The notes under the pieces were generated by a model that worked only from the letters and a program-made list of their open reading frames with translations, had not been told where the DNA came from and searched no databases. This document shows positions 20,170 to 30,427 of a stretch of DNA of 64,000 nucleotides, one piece after another. Numbering within the stretch: the first letter of the stretch is position 1; every line of letters starts with the position of its first letter. The DNA lies in the NCBI RefSeq assembly GCF_001368815.1, contig NZ_CTEI01000001.1, forward strand, positions 62,001 through 126,000, read 5' to 3'. This DNA is from Paraliobacillus sp. PM-2. Lineage in GTDB: Bacteria; Bacillota; Bacilli; Bacillales; Amphibacillaceae. The translations under genes were made by a program, and so were the position numbers.

Positions 20170-22875
20170 ATGAAAAAAACAGCCCATATTATTTCCCATT
20201 CTCATTGGGATAGGGAATGGTATTTACCTTTTGAGCAGCACCGGTATTACTTTATTAAACTGATGAACCATTTAATTGAACAATTTAACCAGAAAGGTAA
20301 TGCATTTAAATCTTTTCATCTTGATGGTCAAACGGTTCTATTAGAGGATTATTTCGCTGTTCACCCAGAAAATAGAGATATTGTAAAACAATTAATTGAA
20401 GAGAAGAAGCTCTACATAGGTCCATGGTACATCTTACAAGATGCTTTTTTAACTAGTTCTGAAGCAAATATCCGGAACTTGCAGATTGGTCTCAGTGATA
20501 CAAAGACCTATGGCCATGCATCAAAAATTGGTTATTTCCCTGATACATTTGGTATATATGGTCAGGCACCTCAAATTCTAAAACAAGCAAACATTGATAC
20601 AGCAGCTTTTGGTCGAGGTGTTAAACCTACTGGTTTTAATAATACTGTATCAGATACAACAAATTTCGAATCGCCATACTCAGAGATGGATTGGCAATCT
20701 CCTGACGGTTCAAAAGTGTTAGGAATTCTTTTTGCTAATTGGTATTCCAATGGGAATGAAATACCAGCTGATAAACAAGAAGCAAAAGCATTTTGGGATA
20801 AAAAGTTACAAGATGCGGAGAAATATGCATCGACCAATCAATTATTATTTATGAATGGCTGCGACCATCAGCCGCTACAAAAAAACATTCCAGATGCAAT
20901 AGAAACAGCGTCAGCGCTTTATCCAGATTATAGGTTTAAGCATTCAAGTTTTGACGAGTATATAGAGGCATTACAAGACTCCCTTCCCGATCGACTTCAA
21001 GTCATTGAAGGGGAGTTACGAAATCAGCGGACAGATGGTTGGTCTACCCTTGTTAATACGGCATCAAGTCGAATTTACTTAAAACAATGGAATAATTATT
21101 GTCAAAGCTTACTAGAAAAAGTTGCAGAACCACTTGCAGCGATGAACTTTTTGGCTGGCAATGCCTATCCACACAAATACATTCAATTTATGTGGAAATC
21201 ATTGATGAAGAATCATCCACATGACAGTATTTGTGGTTGTAGTGTTGATGCGGTGCACCGAGAAATGGTTACTCGTTTTGAAACGGTAGCACAAATGGGA
21301 GATGTGTTTATAAAGGAAAAAGCTAAGGAGCTTTCCAGAAATATTGACACGTCTAATACACCAGAAGGCGGTATTCCTCTTATTGTTATCAATACAACTG
21401 GATGGAAGAAAAATGATGTCATTACAAAGACAGTTGATTTAGATAAAGTGTATTTCTCACAAATGCCGTTTGAAGAAATACCAGTTTATCTCCAGAATAA
21501 AACAACACCAGGATATAAACTTGTCGATAGTGAAGGTAAAATAATAGATTATCAACTAGACGACCCTACTATTGCATTTGGTTATGATTTACCAGATGAT
21601 CAGTTCCGCCAACCCTATTATGCTAAACGAGCTGAACTGTCATTTTTTACAGAAGATATCCCGGCTTTTGGCTACAAAACATTCTACCTTGTGCCATCAG
21701 AGGATCCGATGCAACGGCCAAGACAAAATAAAATGGTAACAGAAAATCATGATACGGAGATGGAGAATGATTATGTACATGTAAGTTTTCATGCGGACGG
21801 TAGTTATGATCTAATGAACAAAGTAACGGGTGAGTCCTTCCATCATCTCGGCATATATGAGGATACTGGAGACATTGGTAATGAATATATGTACAAAGAG
21901 ACTGAGAGGCATCCCGCAATCACAACAAAAGGTGTGAAGGCTGAATTTAAGTTTTTGGAACGAAGTACACTTAGATCAAAACTGGAGGTTACACAAACAT
22001 TAACTATTCCAGTTTCTGCGGATGATCAATTAGCCACCGAACGAAATTATTTAATTTGGCATAAAGAAAGAGAAGCGGGCAGATCAGAAGAAGTGACAAC
22101 ACTAACACTTCGAACCGTTGTTACCCTTACAAAAGGGATGAAAGGCCCATCCTTTAAGCTAATGGTTGATAATCAAGCAACAGACCATCGTTTACGTGTG
22201 TTATTTCCTACAGGTATAGAGACAGAAACACATAAAGCAGATAGTATTTTTGAAATTGTTTCTCGTCCAAATACACCCGAAAAAGAATGGGAAAATCCAA
22301 GTTTTTGTCATCACCAACAACGATTTAGTAGTTTAGCAGATAATCAAAAAGGATTGACAGTCGCAACAGATGGCCTACATGAATATGAAATCCTAAAAGA
22401 AGATGGCACCATTGCATTAACCGTCCTTCGCTCGGTTGCTGAGCTTGGAGATTGGGGAGACTTCCCAACACCTGAGGCACAATGTCAGGGATTACAAACA
22501 GCAGAATGGCAAGTGCTTCCGCATGAAAAAGATGTCATACAGTCACAAGCTTTTGTTGATGCGTATCAGTTCAAAGTTCCACTAGTGCCGGTTCAGGAAG
22601 GTATACATGAAGGCGTATGGCCAGAGAACCATCAATTTGTAAAAACGGAAGCAGATGGGCTTGCATGGTCATCCATGAAAGTAGAAGAAGAACGAGAAGA
22701 TGTAATGATACGTTGGTTTAATCCAGTAGAGAAGAAGTTACCTTTACATGCTACTATCAAAAACTATCAATCTTTTAAAAGTTCCATTCTAGAAGAAAAA
22801 ACAAATCAAGAAGATGAGCTATATGAAGTAGGAAAACATGAAATTATTACACTCGGTTTTCATAATAAACACTAG
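20170..22875 (+). CDS. GH38 alpha-mannosidase (901 aa)
   Basis: It is predicted to remove alpha-linked mannose from imported N-glycan fragments in the cytoplasm; there is no signal peptide. The N-terminal HSHWDREWYLPFEQHR (residues 10-25) supplies zinc ligands, and the nucleophile Asp is near residue 125 in YFPDTFGIYGQ. A helical middle domain (containing NHPHDSICGCSVD) and beta-sandwich C-terminal domains complete the fold. Length and motifs match the MngB and streptococcal GH38 group, one member of which acts on alpha-1,3-mannosides. A GGAGG site lies before ATG 20170. GH125 follows after 11 bp, the same GH38-GH125 pairing known in streptococci. Linkage specificity is inferred. Confidence 0.92.
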   Translation: MKKTAHIISHSHWDREWYLPFEQHRYYFIKLMNHLIEQFNQKGNAFKSFHLDGQTVLLEDYFAVHPENRDIVKQLIEEKKLYIGPWYILQDAFLTSSEANIRNLQIGLSDTKTYGHASKIGYFPDTFGIYGQAPQILKQANIDTAAFGRGVKPTGFNNTVSDTTNFESPYSEMDWQSPDGSKVLGILFANWYSNGNEIPADKQEAKAFWDKKLQDAEKYASTNQLLFMNGCDHQPLQKNIPDAIETASALYPDYRFKHSSFDEYIEALQDSLPDRLQVIEGELRNQRTDGWSTLVNTASSRIYLKQWNNYCQSLLEKVAEPLAAMNFLAGNAYPHKYIQFMWKSLMKNHPHDSICGCSVDAVHREMVTRFETVAQMGDVFIKEKAKELSRNIDTSNTPEGGIPLIVINTTGWKKNDVITKTVDLDKVYFSQMPFEEIPVYLQNKTTPGYKLVDSEGKIIDYQLDDPTIAFGYDLPDDQFRQPYYAKRAELSFFTEDIPAFGYKTFYLVPSEDPMQRPRQNKMVTENHDTEMENDYVHVSFHADGSYDLMNKVTGESFHHLGIYEDTGDIGNEYMYKETERHPAITTKGVKAEFKFLERSTLRSKLEVTQTLTIPVSADDQLATERNYLIWHKEREAGRSEEVTTLTLRTVVTLTKGMKGPSFKLMVDNQATDHRLRVLFPTGIETETHKADSIFEIVSRPNTPEKEWENPSFCHHQQRFSSLADNQKGLTVATDGLHEYEILKEDGTIALTVLRSVAELGDWGDFPTPEAQCQGLQTAEWQVLPHEKDVIQSQAFVDAYQFKVPLVPVQEGIHEGVWPENHQFVKTEADGLAWSSMKVEEEREDVMIRWFNPVEKKLPLHATIKNYQSFKSSILEEKTNQEDELYEVGKHEIITLGFHNKH

Positions 22876-22886
22876 GAGTGAGGGAA

Positions 22887-24212
22887 ATGACAGGAAACAT
22901 TCCAGCATCCATGCAAAAAATTATCAATCATGTGAAAGACTTTTTTCCGGGCGATGAGAAATTGCATCAGATGTTTGAACAATGCTTTGTTAACACATAT
23001 ACTACGACATTAAAAAAGCAGGAGGATGGTAAGACCTTTGTCATTACAGGAGATATTCCAGCAATGTGGCTTCGAGATTCGGCTGCACAGGTTCGACCTT
23101 ATTTATTAGCGGCAGAAGAGGATAAAGAAATAGCGGATTTGCTCGAGGGTGTGATTCGTCAACAGTTTGATTTTATATTACATGATCCATATGCAAATGC
23201 ATTTAACGAGAGTGCAAACGGTAAAGGGCATCAAGCCGATCAAACAGAAATGACACCACATATTTGGGAGCGAAAGTATGAAATTGATTCATTATGCTAT
23301 CCGATCCAACTGGCATATCTATTTTGGAAATCAACAGGACGAACTGCTTTTATAGAAGAAACGCTTAAACAAGTAATGGAAAATATTCTACATGTGTGGA
23401 GAACAGAGCAGGACCATGAAAATCTATCTGCGTATCGCTTTTCGCGTACTGATGTTCGTCAGTCTGACACCTTAATTCGGGATGGGAAAGGTGGGCATGT
23501 TGTATCAACTGGTATGACTTGGAGTGCTTTTCGTCCAAGTGATGATGCCTGTACCTATGGTTATCTCGTCCCGGCAAATATGTTTGCAGTTGTTGTATTG
23601 GGCTATGCTGCAGAAATGGTTGACCAAGTACTAAATAATGAATCATTGAAAGAACAGTGTTTGGAAATCCGTGATGAAATGAAGCAAGGGATCGAGACAT
23701 ATGGCAAGCTCCATCATCCCATTCAAGGAGATATGTATGTATATGAAACGGACGGAAATGGTCGTTTCAATTTAATGGATGACGCTAATGTTCCGAGTCT
23801 TCTAGCTGCTCCTTACTTAGGCTATCTTACTTATGATGATACGGTTTATAACAATACACGTCAGTTTCTATTAAGTAGAGAGAATCCGTATTATTATGAA
23901 GGGAAAGATGCCAATGGTATTGGAAGTCCCCACACACCTGACCATTATATTTGGCATATTGCACTTGCAATTCAAGGAATGACAACAACAGATGAAGCTG
24001 AAAAACAACGTATATTAGCTTATTTTAAGAAGACAGATGGTGGAACTGGCTATATGCATGAAGGCTTTAACGCTGATAGCCCAGAAGAATTTACTAGGGA
24101 TTGGTTTGCATGGGCAAATAGCATGTTTAGTGAATTCGTATTAAGTTTAACTGGAAAAGCTGTAAAAGGAAGTCCACTCGATCAACAATTAATAAGAAAT
24201 AATAGCAACTAG
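22887..24212 (+). CDS. GH125 exo-alpha-1,6-mannosidase
   Basis: GH125 enzymes invert and release alpha-1,6-linked mannose from N-glycan cores. The 441-residue protein contains the GDIPAMWLRDSAAQVRPYL block (about 52-70), a FNESANGKGHQAD segment, YEIDSLCYPIQLA, MTWSAFRPSDDACTYGYLVPANMFA and a C-terminal GYMHEGFNADSPEEFTRDWF, all typical of the family (formerly DUF1237). No signal peptide is present. GTG 22878 is in frame, but ATG 22887 sits correctly behind AGGAGTGAGGG. It is probably co-transcribed with the preceding GH38 and translationally close to it. Confidence 0.94.
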   Translation: MTGNIPASMQKIINHVKDFFPGDEKLHQMFEQCFVNTYTTTLKKQEDGKTFVITGDIPAMWLRDSAAQVRPYLLAAEEDKEIADLLEGVIRQQFDFILHDPYANAFNESANGKGHQADQTEMTPHIWERKYEIDSLCYPIQLAYLFWKSTGRTAFIEETLKQVMENILHVWRTEQDHENLSAYRFSRTDVRQSDTLIRDGKGGHVVSTGMTWSAFRPSDDACTYGYLVPANMFAVVVLGYAAEMVDQVLNNESLKEQCLEIRDEMKQGIETYGKLHHPIQGDMYVYETDGNGRFNLMDDANVPSLLAAPYLGYLTYDDTVYNNTRQFLLSRENPYYYEGKDANGIGSPHTPDHYIWHIALAIQGMTTTDEAEKQRILAYFKKTDGGTGYMHEGFNADSPEEFTRDWFAWANSMFSEFVLSLTGKAVKGSPLDQQLIRNNSN

Positions 24213-24260
24213 ACATAAAGCAAGCCATTCAGACTTGCTGTTAAAAAAGGGGAGAATACA

Positions 24261-24884
24261 ATGAAAAAAGTACCTTGGATGATCGTCGTTTGTGAATGGA
24301 TATGGAAAGGAATATTGGCTAATTGGTACTGGTTTGCTTTTACAATCTTAGGATTGGGGGTTTTTGGCTTTTTCCCTGCGTCAATTGCCTTATTTTCTGT
24401 TGTACGGAAATGGATGAGAAACCATACAGATGTACCCGTGTTCCAGGAATTTAAGCGTGTTTACTTTAAGGAATGGAAAAGAAGTAATAAAATTGGCTTC
24501 GTTTTCTATGGAATCGCCCTTTTCCTTTATGTTGATATCCAAATTGTAGATCAGTTAATGACAGGCTTTTTAGCAAGTTTCCTTTTCATTTTTCTATGTA
24601 TTCTCTTGTTTATATTATTATTGGCTGTTGGTTATTTCTTTGCAATTTATGCACATTATGAACTATCAAATAAAGCTTATATTAAGCAATCCTTTTTGTT
24701 TGCACTAACTAGTCTACCTACTAGCCTTTTAATTATAATGGGTCTTTCACTGATTGGTTATATGATCAATGAGAATCCAGGTCTGATACCGTTTATTTCT
24801 GCAGTTGTACCTGCGTTTTGGATGATGCGAGTTTGTTTAAGTCGATTTACCGCTTTTGAAAAACGAACACAACAACCTGAATAA
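24261..24884 (+). CDS. YesL-like DUF624 membrane protein
   Basis: This integral membrane protein of 207 residues has about five helices (near 20-45, 75-95, 100-130, 145-170, 175-195). The opening MKKVPWMIVVCEWIWKGILANWYWF fits DUF624 proteins such as YesL, which are repeatedly found in carbohydrate loci with YtcP/LplB-type importers and YesM/YesN systems. Their function is unknown; a role in sugar uptake or sensing is inferred from context only. It follows GH125 by 48 bp with a GGGGAG site. Confidence 0.8.
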   Translation: MKKVPWMIVVCEWIWKGILANWYWFAFTILGLGVFGFFPASIALFSVVRKWMRNHTDVPVFQEFKRVYFKEWKRSNKIGFVFYGIALFLYVDIQIVDQLMTGFLASFLFIFLCILLFILLLAVGYFFAIYAHYELSNKAYIKQSFLFALTSLPTSLLIIMGLSLIGYMINENPGLIPFISAVVPAFWMMRVCLSRFTAFEKRTQQPE

Positions 24885-24980
24885 CACTGTAATTTAAAAC
24901 ACATAACTGGAGTAATATGTAATTATACATTATTCAAGTGTATGTCATATTTCGATGGAAATGAATAAAGTTCATATCGA

Positions 24981-25110
24981 GTTACCTTGAGCGCATGGCG
25001 ACGACTCCTGCGGGAAAAGCATGCGTCTTGAGACCCCACAGGAAGTGGGTTTCTTCCGAGGAGGCTCAAGCCATGCCCGCGGAAAGCGTCCGCCAGCAGT
25101 GAAAGGTAAC
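24981..25110. repeat. GC-rich structured interspersed repeat
   Basis: The element is bounded by GTTACCTT (24981-24988) and AAGGTAAC (25103-25110). Nested complementary pairs lie inside: GCATGGC/GCCATGC, CTTGAG/CTCAAG and a CCCAC/GTGGG hairpin. Its composition is clearly richer in GC than the neighbours. Sequences of this type (ACTCCTGCGGGAAAAGC.., GAGGCTCAAG.., CCCGCGGAAAGCGTCC) recur between genes in many Bacillaceae; from memory, their function is unknown. It separates the DUF624 gene from GH20. Confidence 0.75.
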
Positions 25111-25200
25111 GGAATTATCAAGCAATGAATTTGCAAGTGAGCAATAACCATATCAATAGGCTGAAAAAAATTAAAATATATTATAAAAGGAGGAATGAGG

Positions 25201-27081
25201 ATGAAACTGAACATAAAAGGAGATATATCTTCTGTAATAGAAGGCTTGCAGATTATAGCTAATGAGCTAAATATTGAACTTTCAACAGAAGGTCACCCCA
25301 TTCAAGTTAATAATAAAAAAGATTGCTTAAGCGTTGCTAATCAAGATGATCAAGGAGCAATCACTTTTGATAAGCCAATTCACTTTTTTCGAGCATTAGG
25401 CATATGGTTAGAGCAATTTAAGGAAAAAGGTCAATTCTCTCTATCAGAAGAGGTACAGTTTCATATGTCTGGTGTGATGCTAGATGCATCACGTAATGCA
25501 GTTCCGACTGTTTCAGATATTAAAAAGTTGCTACAAAAAATGGCTATTATGGGATTAGACAGTCTAATGCTATATACCGAAGATACATACGAAGTAAAGG
25601 AACATCCCTATTTTGGATATATGCGAGGACGTTATACAACAGAGGAGTTAAAAACGTGTGATCATTATGCTAGCCAGTTAGGAATTGAAATGATTCCATG
25701 TATTCAAACATTAGGTCATTTACGCGAAGCAATAAAATGGAATTACGCATCTAACTTTAAAGATACAGACGATATATTATTAGTAGATGAACCGGAAACA
25801 TATACGTTTTTGGAAAACTGTATAAAGGCGACTGCTGAAGCGTTTAAAACAAATCGTATTCATATTGGCATGGATGAAACCTTTCAACTTGGGCTTGGTA
25901 AATATTTAGAAAAACACGGATTTGAGAACCATATTACTATTATGAACCGCCATCTACAAAAGGTAGTTGCACTTACAGAAAAGTACGGTTATAAACCAAT
26001 GATTTGGAGCGATATGTATTCCCCGTTATTTTCAAAAGATAGTAACTACCGTGATGAAAACGGCCAAATTCGATCGGATATTCTTGCTGGCATTCCAGAT
26101 GTAGAACTTGTTTATTGGAATTACTATGATAACGAACAAAAAGTCTATGAAAATAATTTTAAGCATCACAAGGAACTAGGCCGTACGCCTATTTTTGCCG
26201 GTGGAGCATGGACTTGGAATGGTATTGCACCGAACTATGGCAAGGCTGTTGCTACCACGGAAGCTTCTATGAGAGCTTCTAAAAAAGAAGGGATTAATGA
26301 GGTTTTTGTGACGCTTTGGGGGGATAATGGAGCAGAAACACCGTTTTCTACTGCGTATCCAATACTTCAATTGTTTGCTGAACACACCTACAATAAGGAG
26401 GTTTCATCTGAACAAATAGATAGACGTTTTGCCTTTTGTTGTGATGGAAAATTTGATGATTTTATGATTTTAAAACAATTGGATGAAACACCAGGTGTGA
26501 TGAAAGATAATATGAATATATCTATGACGTCTAAAGTGACATTATATCAGGATATTTTAATAGGTTTATATGATGAAAATATTCGCGGACTAGAACTTGG
26601 AGAACATTATAGAAATCTAGTACCAGCAATTGAAAAAGCAAAACAGAATAACCACAAATGGAAGCGCTTATTTGAATTTTATGAGCAATTAGCACGTGTT
26701 TTGAGTGTTAAGGTGGAAATTGGTCTTCAATTAAAAGAAGCTTATGATAAAAAAGATTATGAACAAGTTAAATCATTTCTATCTAAATTGGACTGGATTC
26801 AAACCAATGTGGATATACTTCGCAGATTGCACCGTGACATCTGGTTTGAAGCGTATAAGCCATTCGGCTGGGAAGTAATTGATATTCGTTATGGTGGCAT
26901 CATAACAAGGATTGATTCTGTGAAATATCGTATAAATCACTGGCTAGAAGGAAAAATTGAGCGTTTGGAAGAGCTAGAGGAAAAACGTTTGCCTCATGAT
27001 GGTCCATGGGAAATTGTAGACGGATTAGTCGGAGGTAATATTTACCATAGAATTGTAACAGCTGGTAATTTCTCTTTATAA
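25201..27081 (+). CDS. GH20 beta-N-acetylhexosaminidase, cytoplasmic
   Basis: It is predicted to remove terminal GlcNAc (or GalNAc) from glycan fragments. The GH20 barrel begins near residue 85 (FHMSGVMLDASRNAVP); the catalytic Asp-Glu pair is in HIGMDETFQLG (about 225-226), with IPCIQTLGHL, YWNYYD and FAGGAWTWNG as substrate-pocket segments. A C-terminal helical domain of about 200 residues follows. No signal peptide is present, so the substrate must be imported. ATG 25195 lies too close to the AGGAGG site; ATG 25201 has 7-bp spacing and gives 626 residues. A second GH38 gene follows after 23 bp. Confidence 0.92.
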   Translation: MKLNIKGDISSVIEGLQIIANELNIELSTEGHPIQVNNKKDCLSVANQDDQGAITFDKPIHFFRALGIWLEQFKEKGQFSLSEEVQFHMSGVMLDASRNAVPTVSDIKKLLQKMAIMGLDSLMLYTEDTYEVKEHPYFGYMRGRYTTEELKTCDHYASQLGIEMIPCIQTLGHLREAIKWNYASNFKDTDDILLVDEPETYTFLENCIKATAEAFKTNRIHIGMDETFQLGLGKYLEKHGFENHITIMNRHLQKVVALTEKYGYKPMIWSDMYSPLFSKDSNYRDENGQIRSDILAGIPDVELVYWNYYDNEQKVYENNFKHHKELGRTPIFAGGAWTWNGIAPNYGKAVATTEASMRASKKEGINEVFVTLWGDNGAETPFSTAYPILQLFAEHTYNKEVSSEQIDRRFAFCCDGKFDDFMILKQLDETPGVMKDNMNISMTSKVTLYQDILIGLYDENIRGLELGEHYRNLVPAIEKAKQNNHKWKRLFEFYEQLARVLSVKVEIGLQLKEAYDKKDYEQVKSFLSKLDWIQTNVDILRRLHRDIWFEAYKPFGWEVIDIRYGGIITRIDSVKYRINHWLEGKIERLEELEEKRLPHDGPWEIVDGLVGGNIYHRIVTAGNFSL

Positions 27082-27104
27082 ATAAAAGGAACTGGGGTGA
27101 AATC

Positions 27105-30100
27105 GTGTTTTTAACCCAAAGAAAATTTGAAGCACGAATTAACGAATTAGAAGGATATCGCTATCGTGATTGTTTTCATATTAATTATTTTTATACACAC
27201 GATGATGAAGGTGACATTGGCAAATATCCACCCAAAAGTTACGATGAAAAAAATCGTATGGAAGTAGGTGACTATTGGAAAGGACGGGATCGATATCTAT
27301 GGTTACGAGCTGATATAGATAGTCACTTACAATTTAAAGACAAACAAATCGTTGGACTTTTCTCATTTGGTAAGACCGGCGGAGGAAACAATGCTGGTTT
27401 TGAATCATTGTTATTTGTGAACGGCAAACCATATCAAGGTGTTGATTCCAATCATGAAGAAGTTCTCTTTAATAAAGAAATCAATACAACCCCACTTCAA
27501 TTAGATTTTAGACTGTGGTCTGGTCTTGAAGGTGGAGGTGTTCCAATTGAAAATGAATTTAAATTGCAAATGGCGAAAATCGGCTGGTTAGATAAACAGG
27601 TAGACCAGCTTTATTACACGCTACTAGCTGCTTATGAAGTATTAACGGAAAGTAATGAAAGTGATGCGCATTATTCTATTTTAAAGAATATGATTCAAGA
27701 TGCACTGCAGATTATTAATTGGACTGATCCAGGTAGTAATGCATTTTATACTTCGTGTTATAAAGCAGAAGCTAATTTAAGTCAAGCGGTTCAAGCCATC
27801 GAGAAGCAATCAGATATTACCATTCACGCGGTCGGACATACCCATATTGATGTGGCTTGGTTATGGCGATTAAGAAATACAAGGGAAAAATCAGCCCGTT
27901 CCTTCTCAACAGTATTACATTTAATGAAACAATTTCCTGACTACTTATTCTTGCAAACACAGCCGCAGCTTTATCAGTATATAAAAACTGATTATCCTGA
28001 AATTTATCAACAAATAAAAGAAAAAGTTGCGGAAGGTCAATGGGAAGTGGGTGGGGCGATGTGGCTAGAAGCTGACTGTAATATCCCAAGTGGAGAGTCA
28101 CTTGTCCGACAAATCGTGCACGGGAAAAACTTTTTCAAAGAGGAGTTTGGTGTCGACTGCCAATATTTATGGTTACCAGATGTTTTCGGTTATAGTTGGG
28201 CATTGCCACAGATTTTGCAAAAAGCAGGCATTAAGACAATGATGACCACAAAAATTAGCTGGAATCAATATAATCGCATGCCTCATGATACCTTTTACTG
28301 GAAAGGGATGGATGGCACAGAGATCTTAACCCATTTTATCACTACACCAGAACCTTGGAATGATTCCGACTCTTGGTTTTATACGTATAACGGTTTTATT
28401 ACAGCAAAAACAGTAAAAGGGGCCTGGAATGGTTACCGTGATAAGGATCTATCTAAAGATCAACTGCTTTCTTACGGATATGGTGATGGCGGCGGTGGTG
28501 TGAATCGTCATATGCTTGAAATGCGTCGTAGGTTTGATCAATTACCAGGTATGCCAAATGTTAAGACATCAACAGCAGGTCGTTTTTTCGACAAACTACA
28601 TGATAATGTAGAACAATCAACAGGTTATATTCATAAATGGGATGGTGAACTTTATTTAGAATATCATCGTGGTACATACACAAGTCAGGCGTTTATTAAA
28701 AAAATGAATCGCAGACTTGAACTTTTGTATCGTAGGGTAGAGTTCTTAACATCCTGGCTATCAGAGGATAAAATTTTAGAAAGTAATAAACAGCTGAAAA
28801 ATGGGTGGGAAATAATATTACGGAATCAATTCCATGACATTATCCCAGGTTCATCGATTCGTGAAGTGTATGAAGATGCAAAAGAAGAGTATGTGGAAGC
28901 GCTCCGATTGGTAAAGGATCTGGAGTCAAACATTATTGAAAGCGAAATGGAAGAGGCAGACGATTCGGTTGTTATCTTTAATACAACACATCAAACAGGG
29001 AAAAGAAATGTGTTCATTTCGGAGTTTACCAATGTCGATGCTGGCGTGTGGAAGGATGATAATGGCAATGTATTGCATCATCAAAAGCAAGAGAATGGCT
29101 GGCTCGTTGAAGTTGATCATTTACCGTCTTTTGGTGTAAAACAATTGTATTTTGAACCATTGCATACGGCAAAAGAGTCACCAGTTAGCTTTACCTATTG
29201 TGATAGAAAACTAGAGACACCGTATTATCTGGTCAAATGGAACAAAAGTGGTCAAATTACAGAGATTTATGATAAAGAGGCACAGCGCCAAGTGTTAGCT
29301 GATGGGTGTAAAGGAAATGTGCTACAAATTTTTGAAGATAAACCGCTAGCTCACGACGCGTGGGACATAGATATTTTTTATCAAGAAAAAATGGAGGAAG
29401 TTAGTGATATTGCTTCGTTTGAAGTGGTAGAAGCTGGACCACTGACCTTTAGTGTACTTGTCACTTGGACATATCATCGCTCTACTATTTCTCAGGAAAT
29501 AATTTTTTATCATAATGACCGTCGCATTGATTTTAAAACAGCTATTGATTGGAGAGAAAAAAGAAAATTGCTGAAAGCTGCATTCCCGGTTGATATTCGA
29601 GCAACAGAGGCTACGTATGATATTCAATATGGTAATGTGAAGCGTCCTACGCATTGGAATACAAGTTGGGAGATGGCTAAGTTTGAGACTGTTGGGCATC
29701 AGTGGGCTGATTTATCAGAACCAGATTACGGTATTAGCTTGCTGAATGATGGTAAATATGGATATGATATAAAAGAGAATATGATGCGACTAACTTTATT
29801 AAAAGCTGCGATGCATCCAGACCCAGAAGCTGATCAAGGACAGCACTCCTTTACTTATTCTCTATATCCTCATGTAGGCGATTGGCGTAAAGCAAAGACT
29901 GTAGTAAAGGCTTGGGATTTAAATGACCCTGTATTAACTGTGAAAGGAAAATGGGCGGGTAATCAATCCTTTATTGAAACAGATGCAGATCATGTTTGGA
30001 TTGATGCAGTTAAACCCGCATACGATGGTAATGGTGTGATTGTTCGTCTGCATGAATATGAAGGACGTAGAGGTAATGTACCTATTTCCGTTCGGAAAGA

Positions 30101-30218
30101 TTTCACATCATGGGTGGAAACGGATTTAATGGAAACACCAACAGCAGAAGCATCCGACTCACCTATTGAGATAGAAGTAAAACCTTATGAGATTAAGACA
30201 ATTAAAATATTCCTTTAA
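27105..30218 (+). CDS. GH38 alpha-mannosidase (1037 aa)
   Basis: This is a second, larger cytoplasmic alpha-mannosidase. An N-terminal region of about 240 residues (beta-sandwich-like, WLRADIDSHLQFKDK) precedes the catalytic barrel, which has zinc-ligand motif GHTHIDVAWLWRLRNTREK near residue 243 and nucleophile Asp near 359 in WLPDVFGYSWALPQIL. NQFHDIIPGSSIREVY and C-terminal beta domains follow. This architecture is that of the Ams1/ManB-like GH38 branch, distinct from the 901-residue enzyme upstream, so the two probably cut different linkages. The start is GTG 27105 behind GGGGTG. It ends the GH20-GH38 transcript, followed by a terminator. Confidence 0.92.
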   Translation: MFLTQRKFEARINELEGYRYRDCFHINYFYTHDDEGDIGKYPPKSYDEKNRMEVGDYWKGRDRYLWLRADIDSHLQFKDKQIVGLFSFGKTGGGNNAGFESLLFVNGKPYQGVDSNHEEVLFNKEINTTPLQLDFRLWSGLEGGGVPIENEFKLQMAKIGWLDKQVDQLYYTLLAAYEVLTESNESDAHYSILKNMIQDALQIINWTDPGSNAFYTSCYKAEANLSQAVQAIEKQSDITIHAVGHTHIDVAWLWRLRNTREKSARSFSTVLHLMKQFPDYLFLQTQPQLYQYIKTDYPEIYQQIKEKVAEGQWEVGGAMWLEADCNIPSGESLVRQIVHGKNFFKEEFGVDCQYLWLPDVFGYSWALPQILQKAGIKTMMTTKISWNQYNRMPHDTFYWKGMDGTEILTHFITTPEPWNDSDSWFYTYNGFITAKTVKGAWNGYRDKDLSKDQLLSYGYGDGGGGVNRHMLEMRRRFDQLPGMPNVKTSTAGRFFDKLHDNVEQSTGYIHKWDGELYLEYHRGTYTSQAFIKKMNRRLELLYRRVEFLTSWLSEDKILESNKQLKNGWEIILRNQFHDIIPGSSIREVYEDAKEEYVEALRLVKDLESNIIESEMEEADDSVVIFNTTHQTGKRNVFISEFTNVDAGVWKDDNGNVLHHQKQENGWLVEVDHLPSFGVKQLYFEPLHTAKESPVSFTYCDRKLETPYYLVKWNKSGQITEIYDKEAQRQVLADGCKGNVLQIFEDKPLAHDAWDIDIFYQEKMEEVSDIASFEVVEAGPLTFSVLVTWTYHRSTISQEIIFYHNDRRIDFKTAIDWREKRKLLKAAFPVDIRATEATYDIQYGNVKRPTHWNTSWEMAKFETVGHQWADLSEPDYGISLLNDGKYGYDIKENMMRLTLLKAAMHPDPEADQGQHSFTYSLYPHVGDWRKAKTVVKAWDLNDPVLTVKGKWAGNQSFIETDADHVWIDAVKPAYDGNGVIVRLHEYEGRRGNVPISVRKDFTSWVETDLMETPTAEASDSPIEIEVKPYEIKTIKIFL

Positions 30219-30228
30219 AAAGTAATAT

Positions 30229-30290
30229 ACTCCCCTTAAGGTGGCAGATTAAAAAATAAAAATCTGTCGCTATAATAAGGGGAGTTTTTT
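30229..30290 (+). terminator. Two-tier terminator after the second GH38 gene
   Basis: An outer stem ACTCCCCTTA / TAAGGGGAGT encloses an inner CAGATT / AATCTG hairpin, and six T follow. Confidence 0.85.
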
Positions 30291-30427
30291 GTGTGAAAGA
30301 GATTGTTTAAATACATGAGTAAACGTAAAATTTAGTGGCATATTTTTAAAAATGGAAAAATGATAGATCAAAATTTTTCATTTCTAAGATTTTTGCAGCT
30401 AATCCTAAATTAATCAACTATAAAATA

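Noticed and set aside
24972-25214. Minus-strand ORF of 80 codons
   Set aside because: It reads through the GC-rich structured repeat and has no family match or ribosome site.
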